17,422 bases of DNA from Bacteroides sp. UBA7335 (GTDB lineage Bacteria > Bacteroidota > Bacteroidia > Bacteroidales > Bacteroidaceae). The stretch spans positions 2,906 to 20,327 of the forward strand of contig DKPL01000050.1 in NCBI GenBank assembly GCA_002471185.1, written 5' to 3'. The position numbers were made by a program, and so were the translations under genes. The notes under the pieces are model-generated. The model searched no databases. It saw nothing but the letters and a program-made list of their open reading frames with translations, and was not told the DNA's origin. Position 1 is the first letter of the stretch. Each line of letters begins with the position of its first letter. Positions 15,552 to 17,422 of the stretch are shown here, piece by piece.

Positions 15552-15576
15552 TCTACTACATATTTATCTTATTTTC

Positions 15577-17422
15577 ATGAAACGGTTATTGTTATTATCT
15601 CTTGTTTTGCTACTTGCTGTTCAAACTCAAGCTCAACCTATCTGCCAAGTAAAAGAATATAACGTAAACAATGGTTTAGCGCAAAGCATTGTTACAGGCA
15701 TTTTACAAGATCAAAAAGGCATTATATGGTTAAGCACCTGGAACGGACTAAATAAGTTTGATGGATATACGTTTAAGAACTATAAGGCTTCATCAACTAA
15801 AGAGTACTCACTCACACATAACCGCATCAATCAGATTAGCGAAACGATAGATGGAAATTTATGGTGCAAAACATATGATAACAAAGCATATATATTTGAT
15901 AGAAAGAGTGAACAGTTTATTGATGTACTAAAAAATATAGAGACCGAAATCTATCGCGAGAATAAAGTGAGCAGAATCTTTGCGCTGAAAAAAGGAGTAG
16001 CATGGATAACTTGCGAAGATGGCTACTGCTTTCGAGTAGATGAAATACGCTACAAAGAGAAGGAGGGAATAGAACCATTTAGTACTTACAATAAAAAACT
16101 AAAAGGAAATGAAATTATCTATATTTACCAAGATAGCGATGCCGATGAATGGATATTGACTAACAAAGGCATCACGATAGTAGGAGATAAAAAGATAGAT
16201 AGCGATTTACCTTTCAAGCTAATCTTTGAGCACAAAGGGCTATTCTATTTAGTTTCTACTTCCAATAAGCTAGCAGTTTATCAACCACAAACGGGTAGCA
16301 TCAAAATTGTCGATATCCCGTATGCAATAAATACAATCAACGTTATGACGAGCGCTGGTAAAGAGTCTATTGCCTTGGGTACTGACAATGGAATGGTTCT
16401 CTTTAATCCCAGCCAAAATACTTTTCAAAAAATTGATATAAGAAGTAATACACAACCCTCAAATGAGGTATTGTCTATCTACGAAGATCGTCAAGGCGAA
16501 TTTTGGATATTCTCGAAAGCACCCGGGGTGACTCGTCTCAATGTGAAAGACAAAGAGATGCAGCATCTTTATACACCCCAAAACGAAGTAGTGAGTTATG
16601 GGAGAGATAGTCGTAACTATATTATATTCGAAGATCATCAAGATGTGCTATGGGTAATGCCTACAAAAGGAAACTTCTCATATTATGATAGAGAGGGGAA
16701 ACAGCTGAAACTATACTATACCGATCCCAACAATTCACAGTCGGCCTTCACTCCATTGATTCGTTACTATGACTTCGACAAACAAGGCAATCTTTGGATT
16801 GTGACTTCGAGAGGAGTAAAAAAGATGACCTTTTTCCCTAAAATCTTTCAACGCATTCAGCCCGATGAAAGCGGAATGGAAGTTCGTGCTTTCTTATCCG
16901 ACCGATTTAACCGTTTTTGGGTAGCCTCAAAAAGCGGTTATATACGCATTTATAATCCTGATGGGACGCTGCAAGGTTATCTTTCGAAAGAGGGTAAGAT
17001 TACGCTACACAAGAGTTCGTTTCCGGCTAATATCTATAGTTTTCATGAGACTTCCGACGGTACTATTTTTATGGGGTCTAAGTTTTATGGTTTATATCAA
17101 CTTACTCCCAAAGGCGCAAATCAGTTTGGTATAAAAAACTATACTCATCAGGCAGACAATCACTATAGCCTTAGCGGCAATGATGTTTATGATATATTCA
17201 CTGATAGTCAAAACAATATTTGGGTTGGTTGCTACAATGATGGATTGAACTTAATGAAGAAAGATCAACATGGAGAGATACAGTTTATCAGCCATATGAA
17301 CGAATTAAAAAACTACCCTATCGAAGGTTTCTTGAATGTGCGTACCATAGCCGAAATAGGTGATAGTGTATTATTAGTAGGCACAACTAGTGGGTTAATC
17401 TCTTTTAAAAATCATTTCGATC
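15577..17422 (+). CDS. Hybrid two-component system sensor (HTCS-like), periplasmic propeller part, truncated by window end
   Basis: The frame is open from the ATG at 15577 to the last base, giving 615 residues without a stop. A signal peptide MKRLLLLSLVLLLAVQTQAQ comes first (cleavage probably near 20). Repeated two-component-propeller blades follow: VTGILQDQKGIIWLSTWNGLNKFDG (about 39-63, split across the typical signature), VLSIYEDRQGEFWIF (about 298-313), IIFEDHQDVLWVM, YYDFDKQGNLWIV, FLSDRFNRFWVAS and VYDIFTDSQNNIWVGCYNDGLNLM (about 537-560). In this family two seven-bladed propellers precede a Y_Y_Y domain, transmembrane helix, histidine kinase, receiver and AraC-type HTH; none of these lies within the window, so the kinase part is inferred. 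Such sensors bind oligosaccharides and activate nearby polysaccharide-utilisation genes; the adjacent GH3 gene is the obvious candidate. Confidence 0.85.
   Translation, partial: MKRLLLLSLVLLLAVQTQAQPICQVKEYNVNNGLAQSIVTGILQDQKGIIWLSTWNGLNKFDGYTFKNYKASSTKEYSLTHNRINQISETIDGNLWCKTYDNKAYIFDRKSEQFIDVLKNIETEIYRENKVSRIFALKKGVAWITCEDGYCFRVDEIRYKEKEGIEPFSTYNKKLKGNEIIYIYQDSDADEWILTNKGITIVGDKKIDSDLPFKLIFEHKGLFYLVSTSNKLAVYQPQTGSIKIVDIPYAINTINVMTSAGKESIALGTDNGMVLFNPSQNTFQKIDIRSNTQPSNEVLSIYEDRQGEFWIFSKAPGVTRLNVKDKEMQHLYTPQNEVVSYGRDSRNYIIFEDHQDVLWVMPTKGNFSYYDREGKQLKLYYTDPNNSQSAFTPLIRYYDFDKQGNLWIVTSRGVKKMTFFPKIFQRIQPDESGMEVRAFLSDRFNRFWVASKSGYIRIYNPDGTLQGYLSKEGKITLHKSSFPANIYSFHETSDGTIFMGSKFYGLYQLTPKGANQFGIKNYTHQADNHYSLSGNDVYDIFTDSQNNIWVGCYNDGLNLMKKDQHGEIQFISHMNELKNYPIEGFLNVRTIAEIGDSVLLVGTTSGLISFKNHFD

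Larger units (their letters stand above)
15248..15576. other. Divergent regulatory region GH3 / HTCS sensor
   Basis: 329 bp with no convincing gene. It contains a -7 box for each direction (minus 15340-15333, plus 15544-15551) and an inverted repeat ACACAG-CACA-CTGTGT at 15513-15528. Confidence 0.6.

Noticed and set aside
15395..15662. Short plus-strand frames overlapping the HTCS promoter and start.
   Set aside because: They overlap the promoter and signal-peptide region in other frames and show no features; the frame from 15577 is open for 615 codons with propeller repeats.

Overview
The window looks like chromosomal DNA from a Bacteroides-type member of the Bacteroidota. Supporting signs are Bacteroides-style promoters (a -7 box TAnnTTTG, sometimes with a -33 TTTG) in front of most genes, recognisable RprX/RprY and a hybrid two-component system (HTCS) sensor, a RagB/Sus-era style lipoprotein glycosidase, and close resemblance of most proteins to Bacteroides orthologues. 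I cannot name the species. Base composition is AT-rich on the left (about 30% GC in a sampled line of the acyl-CoA synthetase) and richer on the right (about 48% in a sampled line of the GH3 gene).

Left part (1-4109): mtaB, a tRNA methylthiotransferase, on the minus strand diverges from an acyl-CoA synthetase on the plus strand. A strongly expressed-looking monocistronic gene for a 69-residue acidic lipoprotein follows, with its own promoter and terminator. Middle (4119-8431): the ribosomal operon rpsF-rpsR-rplI (minus) faces the lipoprotein gene across a long perfect-stem terminator and diverges from a MarR-family regulator (plus). A 58-residue two-helix membrane protein follows, then a shared terminator, then the rprX-rprY two-component operon (minus).

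Right part (8640-17422): an EF-G paralogue (EF-G2/FusA2 type, minus) whose G domain has lost canonical GTPase residues; a 576-bp spacer holding a compound palindromic repeat; hemW (plus); a shared terminator; a GH3 lipoprotein glycosidase with a PA14 insert (minus); and, divergent from it, the periplasmic beta-propeller part of an HTCS-type sensor (plus) that runs off the window end.

Functionally, most of the window serves translation (tRNA thiomethylation, three ribosomal proteins, EF-G paralogue) and envelope or nutrient sensing (RprXY, HTCS plus GH3). Every large gene belongs to a known family. I see no phage, integrase, insertion sequence, CRISPR array, rRNA or tRNA. The items most worth a second look are the degenerate G domain of the EF-G paralogue, the intergenic palindromic repeat, the palindromes placed on promoters of marR and the HTCS gene, and two uncharacterised small proteins.
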